From Chamaea fasciata (taxonomy: Eukaryota > Chordata > Aves > Passeriformes > Sylviidae): 64,000 bases of DNA. The notes under the pieces were generated by a model, which worked only from the letters and a program-made list of their open reading frames with translations, made no database searches and was not told where the DNA came from. A program made the position numbers and the translations under genes. How positions within the stretch are numbered: position 1 is the stretch's first letter; the number at the start of each line of letters is the position of its first letter. Below, one piece after another: positions 22,640-34,602 of this stretch. Location of the stretch: contig JARCOQ010000016.1 in the NCBI GenBank assembly GCA_029207755.1, forward strand, positions 10,507,307 to 10,571,306, read 5' to 3'.

Positions 22640-24670
22640 CCATTTTTCCATCTTTAGAACTCAGGGAAGATGTCCTACAGCCAAATTTCCCAAAAACTCT
22701 GAATGACCCTGAGTACTGGGAATGTTCTGCCAGGTGCTGTAGAGTTCATGCTTTGTGGCAGCTTTTCCAGAGAATTTACTGTATCTGAGGTGATGGGGTG
22801 AGTGCAGCACAGAGGGGGCTGCCTGTAGGCAGTGGCCACTGCTCAGGGCTGTCATAAATACGGGGTCAGGAAGGGTCTCCTCAGGTGGCAGTTGAGGCTT
22901 GATCGAGCTCGGCCCTGAGAACAAAACCTTTGTAGGTTGTTCCTGGTGCAATTTCACTATTCTACTGAAAACCATGAAGTTCATATGGAATTTAAGGGAA
23001 GTGGTGCTTTCTTGTAGAATTCATTACCATTTGTTATATAGATTTTTGTGAAACAGCTGGTCTAGCCTTAGTGTGCTCTCCTGGGAGACAACGGGGCAGA
23101 ATACAGGGAGGGAGGTGCCAAAACTAGAATGCCAGCTGAGTCTCGAGCAGCTGCACTGCTGCTGCAGCTGGAAACTCCTTTGCCCAGCTGGGCTCAGGCT
23201 GGGGACAGCTGGGCTGGGACAGGGCTGGAGCCAAGCACTGGAGACACTTCCCACTTTTATGAGGTGTCAGACATCTCCATAAGCCAGCTGTGACTGGAAT
23301 GGTGAGCTGTCCCTGTCCTGCAGAGAACACTCTGTTCCCTTCCCTCCTGCTGTAAGGAGGGTGAAGCTCACCAGCCGTGCCTCTCCCACCCTTCCCCTGC
23401 CCCAATACTGCTGGGGAGGGTTTTGGGGCTGTTCCTTGTCTGCTGCTGTTGATCTGGGCTGGCAGCCAGCTGGGGCTGAAGGCATGAGGACAGGGTGAGC
23501 AGCTTGGGACCTGCTGCCCATCCCAGGGACCTGTTGTCTGTTGGTGAGAATGTGAGAGGAGATGCCCAGGTTCTTGCTGTCAGCATTCCCCATGTTTTAA
23601 GCCATGTGTCCTGTGTGTTCTGGTTTTTCACTGTTGAATCCTTTGGAGGCCTTTGCCAAGGGTGACACTGCATACAGTGAGCATTGACTCAGGAGGGGAG
23701 GGTGTCAGGTCCTTGTTTCGCACCCAGCTGTGATAATATGGGATCAAGTGCATCACTTTACTACAAGAGCTCTCCTGTGGGAAAGGAGGCTGTGTTTGCA
23801 TTTGTGGTGCCCAGAGACGGAAACGTTCCTTTCAGGGGACAGCCAGTGAGGACACAGAAGTCTAGGACAGCTTGTAAAGGGCTGGATTCACCTGTCTTTA
23901 CAAATGTTTTTGCTGCCTGTCATGTGCCCGGTTGCCACTCAGGTGGGTTTAGGGGCTCCCTGAGCTCAGGCTCTACCTGGGCTCAGTACAGAGCAGTGTG
24001 TTTGGGGGCTTTGAAGGAGAACCAGCTGAGGGAGGAAGGGCTGGGGCAGAGTGTGGACATGTTGAGGAGATACTCCCTGAATCTGGATTCAGTGAAATTT
24101 GAACACAGAATTCCATTTTTTTGTGGTAGAATCAGCCATGCTGGTGGCACCTCAGGTGTCAGATTGTCTCCCAGTTCCTCTGTCATGCTGCTGGTGGTCA
24201 TCAGCAACTGAACCCACCATTCCCACCACTCCAAGGGGCTGGAGGGACCCTGGGCACGCTCTGCCAACAGCTCTGCACCAGAGCACCCTGTGCTCGGGGA
24301 GCTTCCCATGCAGAAGGATCCTGGACCCCCCTCTCCACAGCCCCACGCTGGGCACCGTGCCCAGAACATCGTGTTCTGGTACGTGATTTAACCACACGAT
24401 TGTGCCTCCTCTTGAACTTTTGCAAAAGTACTTCAGTAAGGCCAGTCCCAGTGGGTTGTGATGGGCTCCTGAGAAAGCTCCTGGGGCCCAGAACCAGCTG
24501 GGGACAGGTGAACTCACTGCCCCACTCAGCTCAGGCCCACAGGGACCACCAAAGGCCCTGGCTGCCCTCATGTCAGGGTGAGCACACTACATTCTCCTCT
24601 TGCCATCAAACTCTTGCCAGGACTGGACTACCCCTACTGCCAGCAGAGAAGCTAAAGGCAACTTTTAAAT
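22640..24670. other. Intergenic region between convergent COG7 and SCNN1B
   Basis: Roughly 2 kb between the predicted 3' ends of the two genes. No conserved exon, RNA gene or clear transposon was recognised. Several open frames on both strands have no family resemblance. Confidence 0.6.
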
Positions 24671-24676
24671 AATTTT

Positions 24677-24682
24677 TTTATT
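24677..24682 (-). terminator. SCNN1B: Possible distal poly(A) signal of SCNN1B
   Basis: TTTATT on the plus strand reads AATAAA on the minus strand, 795 bases after the SCNN1B stop codon and next to a T-rich run. It would give a longer 3' UTR than the two nearer signals at 25246-25263. Which one is used cannot be told from sequence. Confidence 0.35.
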
Positions 24683-25245
24683 ATTGCAAGAATGATAGTT
24701 AAACAGGCTGGTGCTTCCTTCCACCTTAGTCTCCGTGGAGTTATATCCTTGGCACACACCAACAGCTGTGCCCACCTGCACCATGAGTGATGCAAACCCT
24801 GGGCAGTAACACAACAGGGCACCCAGGGGCTCCAGCAGTGAAGGGAGAGTTCTGTTTTTGCTGTTTCCATTGTAGTTGTTTGGGAATGGAAATTCTGCAT
24901 CCTCAGAGGTCAGAAGTAGCTTTGGTCCCATCACAAGGCTCTGCTCCATGATATGGCACAGCTGTGACACGCACTGTGCCACATCTCTGCAGCCAAGAGT
25001 GCTGGAGAAGGGGGAAGGATGAGATAAGGTCCCTTTAACACAAACTCTTCTGGGTTCTGTGACCTACCAGGCCATGGCCCTGCATCCACTGTCAGGATGT
25101 CCTGTCATCTCCCTGCCAGCACCCTGCTCTGCTCACTGGGAATTGCTTCCCACCCACCTGGTGACAAGAAACGGTGACATGATTTAACAGCAATACTGAT
25201 GTACACAAGCTCTACACACTAAAGCCAAAGCCTGACTTTATGAGG

Positions 25246-25263
25246 TTTATTGCAGGTTTTATT
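25246..25263 (-). terminator. SCNN1B: Pair of AATAAA signals for SCNN1B
   Basis: Two copies of TTTATT (25246-25251 and 25258-25263) read as AATAAA on the minus strand, about 215-230 bases after the SCNN1B stop codon. Their close pairing and position make them the best candidates for the proximal 3' end. Confidence 0.55.
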
Positions 25264-25384
25264 AGGCAGAGCTTCCTCCCAGTGATCAGTCATAGGAGAA
25301 GACAGCTTGGACTTTTAATTCCCTCCTAATTTTGACAGATGGAGAGCTGCCCAGCAAGTGGCACAGCCTGGCAGGAGCTGACAG

Positions 25385-25479
25385 GGCACTCTGGGTGTCA
25401 CAAGTCCCTCTGGGTGTCACAGGTCGGTCTGGGTGTCACAGGCCACTCTGTCACAGGCCACTCTGGGTGTCACAGGTCA
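25385..25479 (-). repeat. About 19-bp tandem array starting at the SCNN1B stop codon
   Basis: Read on the minus strand, five or more units of about 19 bases built on CCTGTGACACCCAGAGTGG follow one another. One unit is shortened. The stop codon TGA sits at the start of the first unit, so the 3' UTR opens with this array. Confidence 0.8.
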
Positions 25480-28400
25480 GTTGGTGTCCCCGTCGCTGTC
25501 GGGGCCAAGGGTGTCCAGGGGCCGCACGCGCAAGGAGTCGTAGTTGGGCGGGGGTGTGCCGGGCTCGGGGGGCAGCACTTCGGGCCTGGGCACAGCTCCC
25601 GGGGCCTCGGGCTGGAAGCCCAGGTTGGTGTGAGCCTCCACCAGCTCCGACACCGTCGGGGGAGCGTCTGGGTACCGCGCCCGCGCCCGCCTCTGCTTCA
25701 GGCCTTTGCACCAGCTGATGACGTTGATGACGGTGATCCACAGCGAGTCGATGATGATCTCCCCAAACTCAATGAGGCACAGCACCGAGCCCCCCATCCA
25801 GAACCCAAACTGGCCTCCCAGGCTGGACAGCAGCCAAACGATCTGTGGGAGGAGAGAGGAGTGAGCTGAGGAAGGGGAGCCCCTCAGATGTGCCCCACCC
25901 CAATCCATCACCCGTGTGCCAGTGCTGGTGTGGGTGATGCACCTGGGACCTGCCTGCTGGGTCCCCTCCTGTGCTGGTGCTGCCCTGAGGGGCTGGGACA
26001 GGGACAGGAGGTGGAGTGGGGGGAGGAATTGGGGGCTGTGAGCCACCAGGCAGAGGTGGCTTCATCCACTTCATTACAGCAGGTGCCAAAGGGCAGCCCC
26101 GAGGGACGTGACAGACTGTCCCCCAGGGCACTGAACCCTGCCTGGCCCAGCTGGCTGCTCCTGTGCCTACCCTGCCAGAAGGGCTGGGATGGGCACTCAC
26201 CGTAGTGGCAGCTGACTCTGAGATGGTGCGGTAGTTGTACTCCTGGAAGTAAATGTTCAGCTTGATGATCCCATTCCTGTAAAGAACAAAACCCACATCA
26301 GTGAGCAGCTGGCTGTCAATGCCCTGGACCTCTGCTCCAGCCTGACCGAGGGATGGAGAGACACCAAGACATGAAGTGACAAACGTTATGACATTGGAAC
26401 TGTCCTTAATGCTGATTCTCCTTAATGGCATGTTTAAGTTTGACTGACCCAGTCTGCAGCTCTGGAGAGCAGAGGACACACATGAAGTGGCTTTTGGATC
26501 TGCTTTCTGTGTGTCCCAGGCAAACACGCTGCAAACCTCATCCTCCCTGCGCATTCACACCGTGTGCACTGGCCCCGCGCCAGGGCTCGTGTCAGGCTGA
26601 TGTTAACAGGCTCAGCAGAGAAAATAAAGTGGTTGTTCCTTTCACTCACCTGTCCAGAGTCACATTTGTTGACATATCCCTTTCATAAGACAGAATATGG
26701 AAAATCCAGTCCTAGGAAAACAAAATCTTTTCAGAAAGAGTAGAGGCATCCTGTGCTCCCAAAGCACATGAGCCCCACGGGTGCTGAGCCCTGTCCCAGG
26801 CAGCCCTGGCCCCGTGTGAGGGGAAGGGGGATGCTGTGGACCTGAGCAGGGCAGCTCTGCCTCAGCAGGGCAGTGGGTGCTCCTTCCCTGTCCCGTGGGA
26901 AGCCCCCCTGTCCTGCATGTGGAAGGTGGACCCAGCCTTGTGCTGACACCAGCACTGGGACAGAGCCCCGGGAGGGAGGAGCCGCTGTAGGGGGATCCTT
27001 CCTTCTGCCTCATGCTCTGGGGCTGCTGCTGGTTTGTGTGTGGAAAATATGGACTTTAGCAGAGGTGCTCTGAGCTGGACACCATGTGCCTGGGAACAGA
27101 AGCCACCAGTGTCTGCTACAAACCAAGGAATCAGGGTTACCTCAGAGGCTTCTGATGGCCAGTCTGCCATGGAGATGGTCATTTTGTACTGTGTGTCACT
27201 GGGGAGAAGAGGGAGAGCATTAGAATGGAGATTTCCCCTCTTCTGAAGTCTCTGGAACTTCAGTTCTCACACAGCAAACCAGCCCTTCTGGGTTTGCTGC
27301 CCTTTTAGGAAAGTCAGGACTGATGGGAGTCAAACTGAAGGATCCCTCTACCTCCACAGCAAGCAGATTAGACTCAGGTACTCACTTGCATGTTTCTTTA
27401 CAGGAGTCAATGCAGATCTGACGCTGTTTTATGCTGGATCTCAGTGAGGAATAGCAGTACGCTGTTTGGGGAAAACAGAATTAAAGTGCTGTTTAGATAA
27501 GGACCCAGTTACTGAGTTACATCAGTTTAATTTATCAAAATAAAAATTAGGTATGACCCTTTGCACAGATTTGCCATCTTCCCTTTCAACTTTCCTTTCC
27601 CTGAGAAACTTGGGCAAAACACTTAGACAATTTAATACTAAATTAAAAATAAACTGTCACCTTCTGGAGACAGTTTTTATGGAGCCAGCTTGCCCACGGT
27701 CGGTGATTTTTGCACAGCCCTGCCAGAACAGAGCTATGCCACTCCAGGGGAGCGCTGGACCCTCCATTGCCCCCACCAGGGGACCCCCAAAATTTTTGGG
27801 TGCAGAGGCCTGGAGTGGTAGCCTGTGTTCTCTCACCTTGGTGCCCACGGGCTCCCCCAGCCCACAGCCAAGACCAAACCTGGCCCCTTCTCCCCAGCAC
27901 AGGCCCAGGTGACCACGTCCCATGGGGAGCAGCTGTGCAGGAGCTGCAGGGACAGCACAGACCCCACTCCCAGCCCCAGGTACCACTAGCAGCTCTTACC
28001 CCAGCCCGGGTTATCCTCGTTATTGCAGTAAGTCACCCCTTCAGGTAAAGGGAACATGTAGTGCCCACAGCCACAGATCTCCACCATGTGGTTTTGGAAA
28101 CAGGAGCGCAGGCAGGCCTGGGGGGAAGAGGGATTTCTCAGACTTGGGCTGAGCCCTCGGGCAGCTCCGTGTGCTGGCACCGGCTCTGAGAGCCCTCGGC
28201 TCCCAGGAATTCCCTCTCTATTGCACTGAACAGATGATTTGGGGGCTGCAGACAGAGAGGGATGAAGGGGCAGGGGAATTGGGGGCTGCAAGAGCCTGTC
28301 CCTGTCCAGAACCTCTTCCAGCCTTGCTGGGCATTGGAGTTTTTACGGCCACTCATGGGACCTGCCTGTGGGTGAAACCTCATGGGAAATAGAGGGAGCT

Positions 28401-31400
28401 CAGTGCTCACTCCCACTCACACAAGAAACTGCTCATTTCTCAATCATTTTAGGGCTTCATTTGTATTCCCTTTAGGAAGCTTCATACTCAAGCTTCCTAA
28501 AGGGAATACAAATGTTCTCTTCCACCACAGACATAGCTGTGTTCTCCAGACTTTACACAACATTGACAAAGGGCTGGTTTTACACTTGAAGGCCAGGAAT
28601 TTCCAAATCCTTCAACATAAAGAGCAGACATATGAATAATCCTCTCTGTGCAGGTGCTGCTCTTCTGGGGAGGATCTTGGCTGCAGCTCCAGCTGCAGCA
28701 CTGCCATTAGCATGGTGAGGCATGAAGTTCATCACCCAAGACTGGAGTGGGGTTCTGAGGCAGCACAAAGCAATAGCAAAGTCTATGAGAAGATGATTAA
28801 ATTTAACAATTGTGGGTAGGACAAGCAGAGTGTGATAGGAAAGGTCCACAGAGTGCAGAGCAGTCAGGGAGTGATGGAGGAGCCTGGTTTTGCTGAGAAG
28901 GCTCTGAAGTGGCATTACGTGGGCACAGAACTCCGTCAGTGTTTGCACTTCTAGGGAATAATGCAATCCTCCTGAGTGTTTGCTTAAACCTTATACAAGC
29001 ATCTTCAAAAGTTGAGTAAAGTGGCCCAGTTGTTGTTATATAAAGGTAGAAATATAAAACCACTGCCAGCCCAAAGCCCTCCTGATCTCCGGGTGCTTCT
29101 CTGAATCACCCCAAATGGTTTGGGTGTTCCCCTTATTATTGCATCGCACCCTCCAGAGCTGCTTCTCTCTCCAGTACAGCCTGTTACAAATTAACCTGTG
29201 CTTAGTGTTTACACTCTAATTTTCTACAGATTCATAGTTTACACTCAACTTTCTCATCCAATTTTCAGAGTGATGAAGAAGCAAAGGGCTGTTTTGTTTC
29301 CTGTACAAACCAGCTGCATTTTCAGGGTGAAAAATTACTTGATTCCCCCAAAGAGAAAAAAGTTAAAGATTGCAGGAGTGTTCAGCAGGAGAGTGTCTCC
29401 ATTGTATTCCTCTCCTGTCAGGGGTAAATATCATTTGTGTACACAAAACATGAGTTCCTGAGAAGTGTCTCTTTGACATGGTCTCAGGAGAAGTTTCCCA
29501 GAGCCTCAGTGACAGTTCCTACAGAACCATGTGAGGCTTAGATCAGATATTAGGAAAAAAATTTCATGGAAAGGGTTGTAAAGCATTTGAACAGGCTGCC
29601 AGGGCAGTGGTGAAGTCACCATCCCTGGAAGTGTTCAAAAACCATGTGATGAAGGCACTTGAGGACATGGCTTATCAGTGGTGGTGCTGTGTTGATACTT
29701 GGATTTGATGATCTTGAAGGATTTTATGGTTTTATGATTCCCCAGTACCCTGCGTGATAGGCTAAGATTTAACTGCTTCAACAATTTTTCCTGAAGAGTG
29801 TTGTTAGATTGGAAAGGTGATTTACCTGTATGGAGTAGGAGGTGTTGTACTGGCTGTAGAGGTTTTTGACGGGGACGTCGGAGCCGTTCATGGTGCAGTC
29901 GCTGTAGGGATAACCCATCCGCTCCAGCTCATCCTGCAAGGAAACCCAAACACCAGACTGTGGCTGTCACTCCTCCACAGCTCCCTGTGCCCATTTTCCA
30001 GAGGCTCTGTAATTCCTGTGCTCCCCACTGGCTTAGCTCAAAATGAAGGAGTCAGCAGTGACAGAGCGGAAGAGGCTGCAGCCCCTTCCTGGGGTGGATC
30101 CAGGCAGGTGAGGGTGTTCAGGGGGTGGCAAAGCACCTTCTGACATGCTGGAGAAAGAGGCAACCATGACCTGAGCCCAGTACTCCGGCCTCAATAAAGC
30201 ACTTTGCCAGGACAGTTACATAAAATCCTCCATAAAGCGCTCCAGCCCCTGACAGGTGTGTACCTTGTCTCCTTTGGTTTGAGCCAGTTCAGCCAAGACT
30301 TAAAGCAAACTTGGTTTTGTTCCCATCAGATAACATTATTCTCAGACAATCTGCTCCCGAGGAATGCCACACATACCACCAGCACTCCAATGGAGGTTTC
30401 TGTCCCAGCCATGGCATAGATGCCCTGATCCTTGAGGAAGGGGAAGCTCTTCTGTTGATGCAGCATCAGCCTGGCCCCAGCAGCGGAGGACAGGTAGGGA
30501 ATGTAGTCCTGCTGGCTGATGTCCAAAATCAGCTTCAGCCCTGGGACACCAGACAAAACACTCACAACAGGAATTGTATTGGAAGGTGAGGCTCAGGGAA
30601 AGAAGGGAGTCTATTTCCTTCTCCCTGTTCCTTGGGAAGAGCCAGGGTATGGCTGCCATGGCAGCCTGACCTGTGCAGGAACATTTATGGTGGTGAATGC
30701 CCAGAATGGCAATAGCTGGGAACAGTCAGGTGTTGCCTCAGGTATTTGAAATACCCAGAGGATGCCCTTCTGCTATGTGTCTGTAGTCACCTTTTTTCTG
30801 TGTGGCACATTTTCCTTTGGGGCTCATCCCCTTCTGGAAAGCCTCTGTTCCCTGTTGCAGTGCTCCAGTGACAGAGGAATCATAAATCTGTCCTGAGTGA
30901 CAGAAATGGGCACCAAGAGACAGCCCCCTCACGTCTGCCCCTGCAGCCCCCTCCTCCACTGCAGAGCCCTCCCTTACCAAACTCAGCCCCAGGGTTGGAA
31001 GAATTCAGAGCCTCTTCATCCATGCCCCAGTTAAAGATGTAGCAGTTACCATGGTCTGGGTGGTAGATTTGGGTGAAATTCCTGGAAGAATCATACACAT
31101 AAAACTGTGACTCTCGGGAGGACTAAAGGGGTGTGTCATAAAGCAGATGGTGGGCCCAGCTCAGCAGCTCTGCTGGGGTTCACCTCCCATTGCCTCATTT
31201 GCTGAACACCTGCACAGGGACTGCAGCTGATAGCACTCCAATCCATCTGTTTTTGAAAAGAAGGCAAGGCAAGGTACAGGTGTCTGCTGGGACATGGCCC
31301 TGGGGACAGCGCTCAGTGGGATGGAGAGGAACGTTTGTCACACAGGTGAGGGGAACAATTGCTCAGTCTCAGCTGTGGTTACAGCTTTATGTGGTTACAG

Positions 31401-34400
31401 GCGGGCATTATTGCTTGTGCTTTGATGAGTTCTTGGTTGCCTTTGTTTCAGAAGGGGCAGGGCTCCCCACAGCCTGGGGTGCTTCTGGGTGCTCCCCTTT
31501 CTCAGCCTTGGAGATGGAAACTTGGGATCCATAGGAAACAAAGTTGGCTAAAAGGCATTTCTCAGAGCCTTGTGCAAAAGGGAGGGGGGCTGTAACTGGG
31601 GGCCATGCTGCTGACTCAGCACCTGGTTATCACTGGATACCCTGGGTGCTGTTAGTCTTGATATGTCATGAGCAAAACAGCCCATCCAAAACTCTGACTC
31701 AGCCAGCACTGCTCCAAAAGAACACATTTCAGCCAGGATCACATCCAGGAGACCTCTGGGAGGTTTTGTTGGAGCTGAGAATCAGCAGCAATCTCATTAG
31801 TAGCTGATATATACCTTAAAAAGAGAAAAGAACCTGCGTGCTGCTCATTCCTGCAGGGACAAAAAGGAGCAGGGAGCTCGTGTGCACCTACTTGTAGTTG
31901 CAGGGTTCAGCCCCATAGAGACAGGCCAGGATCATGTCCTCTGCCTGGTAGCCCATCCTGATCCTCTCGTGCAGCGGGACCTTGGAGAGGATGGAGGTGG
32001 ACTGCAGGATGTACCACTCGGTCACCGCCTGTGCCGCGCTGCTGAAGTTCCTGTACGTGCAGTTGTCAGAGCCCTGGTGGCTGCACTGGGGACACACAGC
32101 AGGCAGGTCTGAGCCCCAGGGGGGTGGCAGGGGCCATGGCATGAGCCCCCTCCCTCCCCATGTGATCGTCCTGATGCCAGCCCTGCCTGCAGCTCCCCAG
32201 AACTGAGATGTTCAGCCTGACAGAGCCACAAGCCAGCTGTCACACTGAGCTGGCTGTCACACCGAGCTGGCTGTCACTGTGCATTACAGGGTCCTTCCCC
32301 AGGGACACTTCCCAGGTGGGCAGGTTATACATCAGCCCCAGGGTGACCTCCACAAGTTAACAGAAAATGCTAATTTTGGGCCAATTCTTTAAGGCTGGAG
32401 TTTCCCTGGCTCCCGAGGTCTGCCCAGGCAGGGTCCTTGGAGCCTCCATGGGAGCAGGGGTGAGAGGCTGCAAGACCACCTTGTGCCTCTGCACTGCGGA
32501 CTGCAGCAGGAAAGGGATGGGGCAGCAGCCACAGCCTCTCCCTGGAATTCTGGGTGCCTGACCCAAGGAAGGGGGGAACGTACCTGCGAGCCTGCAGGGA
32601 ATACCCCTGCCCTGGCTCTGTCCTGGGCTCAGCCTGCAGCAGGGGCTGGGTGCAGGCAGTGCCAGACCTGCCACAGCCAGACCAGAGCCCCGAGGCAGAG
32701 TGGCCATGGGCAGCTGGTGGGGAGGAGACAGATCTCCCTGCTGCATCCTTGCCAAGGCACCCATCCCACATCTCTGCCCACTGTCACTGTGGGACCCCTC
32801 TCACCAGCTTCACTGCCAGCTTGTACTTCTTCTCTTCTGATGTGATGTTGCCTGGGGCAGGTGGAGCAGTGGTTTGGTTCCCCACAGTTCCATTGTCCAT
32901 GGCAGTTCTGTTGCCCTCAGCAGTGTAATTGCTTACACTGGTTTCATTGCCCATGGCAGTTTCATTGCCCACAGCAGTCTGGTTGGTCTCAAAGATGTCC
33001 AGGATGATGGGATTGTCTTTGTCATGCTCGTCAATGAGGACCAGGGGGATCTGGTTCCAGAGCTCCAGGTCGAGTGGTGGGGACAGGTTCTCGCTGCTGT
33101 TCCCTGGCGTGGGCTGCAGGATCCTCTCCAGCGCTGCCTCAATGAGCCTGTCCAGCTCCTTCAGCAGGGGCTTCACCTCTGAGTACCTGCAGGGCAGGGA
33201 GCTGTGACCAGGCAATGCCGTGGTGCTGGGGACATGTGGCAGCTCACCTGGGGACCTCAGGGTGCTGCCTAGAATTTACTGGAGGACAACGGGAGCTTCC
33301 ATGCAGAGCACGGCCAGCTCGGACACTGGTGTCCCAGCAGGCTGCAGCTGGGCAGAAGGGCAGTGTGAGGATAAACAGGGAGTGCTGCAGGGGTGAACAC
33401 ACCTGTGCTGGGCCACATTGGTTCTAGTTCAGTAATTCACTACAGTTTACACAAAACACTTCTAGCAAGTGGAGGAAAAACTACCCCTAAGCAATTCTTG
33501 TGTTGGCTGAGAGCATCTTGCCTTGGGCTACACTATTGCATGGATATGAATTTAAAACAACAATAAATCTAAAGCGACTTGAGTGAAAATTAGGGATTCC
33601 TTTGAAATCACGATTCAGTTGTATCTCTGTGGTTCCTGGCAGACAGGACTGTGATAACTGCTAGAGTTTTTGACTGGAGTATGAGCAATGAGAAGAATGT
33701 TCACAGCAAGGAAGGGGAAGGACAGGAATTATGGGAAAGATGGAAAGACTGATTCTGGCTGGGAAAGGTGAGCTGAATTTGGTTCTTTTCTGAGGTGAGG
33801 AAAGTTTGCAGGGAGGTAAAAACCTTCATTGGATTGACTGATATGGTGCAGAAACTGTGTTAGGAAGAAACTCTTCCCCATGAGGGTGGGGAGGCCCTGG
33901 CACAGGGTGGCCAGAGAAACTATGTCTGCCCCTGGATCTCTGGAAGTGTCCCAGGCCAGGTTAGACAGGGCTTGGAGCAGCCTGGGACTGTGGAAGGTAA
34001 CCCTGACTGTGGCAGGGGGTGAAATGAGATGAACTTGAAGGTCCCTTCCCAACCCAAACTGTTCTGGGATTCTAAGAAGCCCAGGAGAACTTGCAGGCAG
34101 ATGACCCTCCCCTGTGCCTGAGGCATTCATATTGTTCTTTATTTGTTTTTAGGGCCACTTGCTGACTCCATTGATGCTCCTAACGTGATGTCTGAGACAG
34201 GAATGGGCCCTCAGTACCTCACACTGGCAATGATTCTCAGGGGTCAGGGCACACAGGGGGAAATTGGGAGAAGAAAATCTTACTTGAAAGGGTTGGCATT
34301 GCAGATGGTGACTGCAGGGAACTTCATGGTCTTAAAGCCAATGGAGAGAGAGGAGGTGACGTTGTAGGAGAGGTAGGTGTTGATGAGGATCCCCCACTGC

Positions 34401-34594
34401 CAGAACACCAGGGATGCAAAGAGCAACGTTAGAAAGAACCAGATCAGTTTCTTCTTTGGCCCCTCCTTGATGATGCGCTTGGGGCCGTGGGTGTTGGTGT
34501 TGTCGCAGTACCAGACCAGCAGCTCCTTGTAGGTGTAGCCAGGGCCCTTCTGCAGGCGATGCAGCGCCCGCACCAGGTACTTCTTCAGGTTCAT
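25477..34594 (-). CDS. SCNN1B: SCNN1B, epithelial sodium channel beta subunit
   Basis: Beta subunit of the amiloride-sensitive Na+ channel ENaC, in the apical membrane of absorptive epithelia. Coding exons in transcript order: 34594-34284, 33186-32805, 32085-31892, 31081-30978, 30540-30377, 29933-29826, 28117-28000, 27461-27386, 27198-27141, 26711-26650, 26276-26201, 25842-25477. The total is 2019 nt, 672 residues; the human protein has 640. It starts [14 protein letters not shown]. The gating HG pair of NTNTHG is at 36-37 and TM1 at about 51-70. The cysteine-rich extracellular loop ([34 protein letters not shown]) leads to TM2 with the beta-type filter GGS near 568-570. The C-tail carries the NEDD4-binding PY motif PPPNYDSL near 648. 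The extra length lies mostly in a sequon-rich repeat at residues 172-209. The ATG exon has an acceptor just upstream, so a 5' UTR exon is expected further away. Confidence 0.96.
28458..28514. repeat. Perfect 25-bp inverted repeat with a 7-nt loop
   Basis: Arms 28458-28482 and 28490-28514 are exact reverse complements and are separated by CATACTC. The next base pair out (T and T) does not match, so the perfect pairing ends there. It lies in the SCNN1B intron between exons 29933-29826 and 28117-28000. It can fold as an uninterrupted hairpin in RNA of either strand. Confidence 0.95.
29530..29745 (+). mobile_element. CR1 LINE 3' fragment
   Basis: The order of motifs (GATATTAGGAAAAAAATTTC, CAGGCTGCCAGGGCAGTGG, TCCCTGGAAGTGTTC, GATGATCTTGAAGG, then TTTTATGATTCC) is that of an avian CR1 3' end in plus orientation, including the short terminal repeat-like tail. 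It is inverted relative to SCNN1B. Confidence 0.8.
32871..32984 (-). repeat. SCNN1B: 18-bp coding repeat giving N-glycosylation sequons in SCNN1B
   Basis: Within the exon 32805-33186 the minus strand encodes successive hexapeptides of the form x-x-x-N-x-[34 protein letters not shown], then VGNQT one residue shorter. Asparagines fall at residues 172, 178, 184, 190, 196, 202 and 207. A further NIT follows at 217. The segment lies in the extracellular domain between the LVLIDE block and SDNCTYRNF. Confidence 0.93.
33835..34080 (+). mobile_element. CR1 LINE 3' fragment
   Basis: Motifs run from AACTCTTCCCCATGAGGGTG through CTGGCACAGGGTGGCCAGAG, GGCTTGGAGCAGCCTGGGAC and AAGGTCCCTTCCCAACCCAA to GGGATTCTAAG. 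It closely resembles the copy at 37745-38115, pointing to the same subfamily. It is in the SCNN1B intron between the exons at 34284 and 33186, inverted relative to the gene. Confidence 0.85.
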
Positions 34595-34602
34595 GCTGCT
34601 GC

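Larger units (their letters stand above)
28118..29825 (-). other. SCNN1B: SCNN1B intron between the exons at 29826-29933 and 28000-28117
   Basis: The 1.7-kb intron holds the 25-bp inverted repeat (28458-28514) and a CR1 fragment (29530-29745). Remaining sequence is unassigned. Confidence 0.7.

Noticed and set aside
25769..26554. Long minus-strand frame in SCNN1B
   Set aside because: It is read-through of true SCNN1B exons (26201-26276 and 25842 downward) across introns with intact splice sites.
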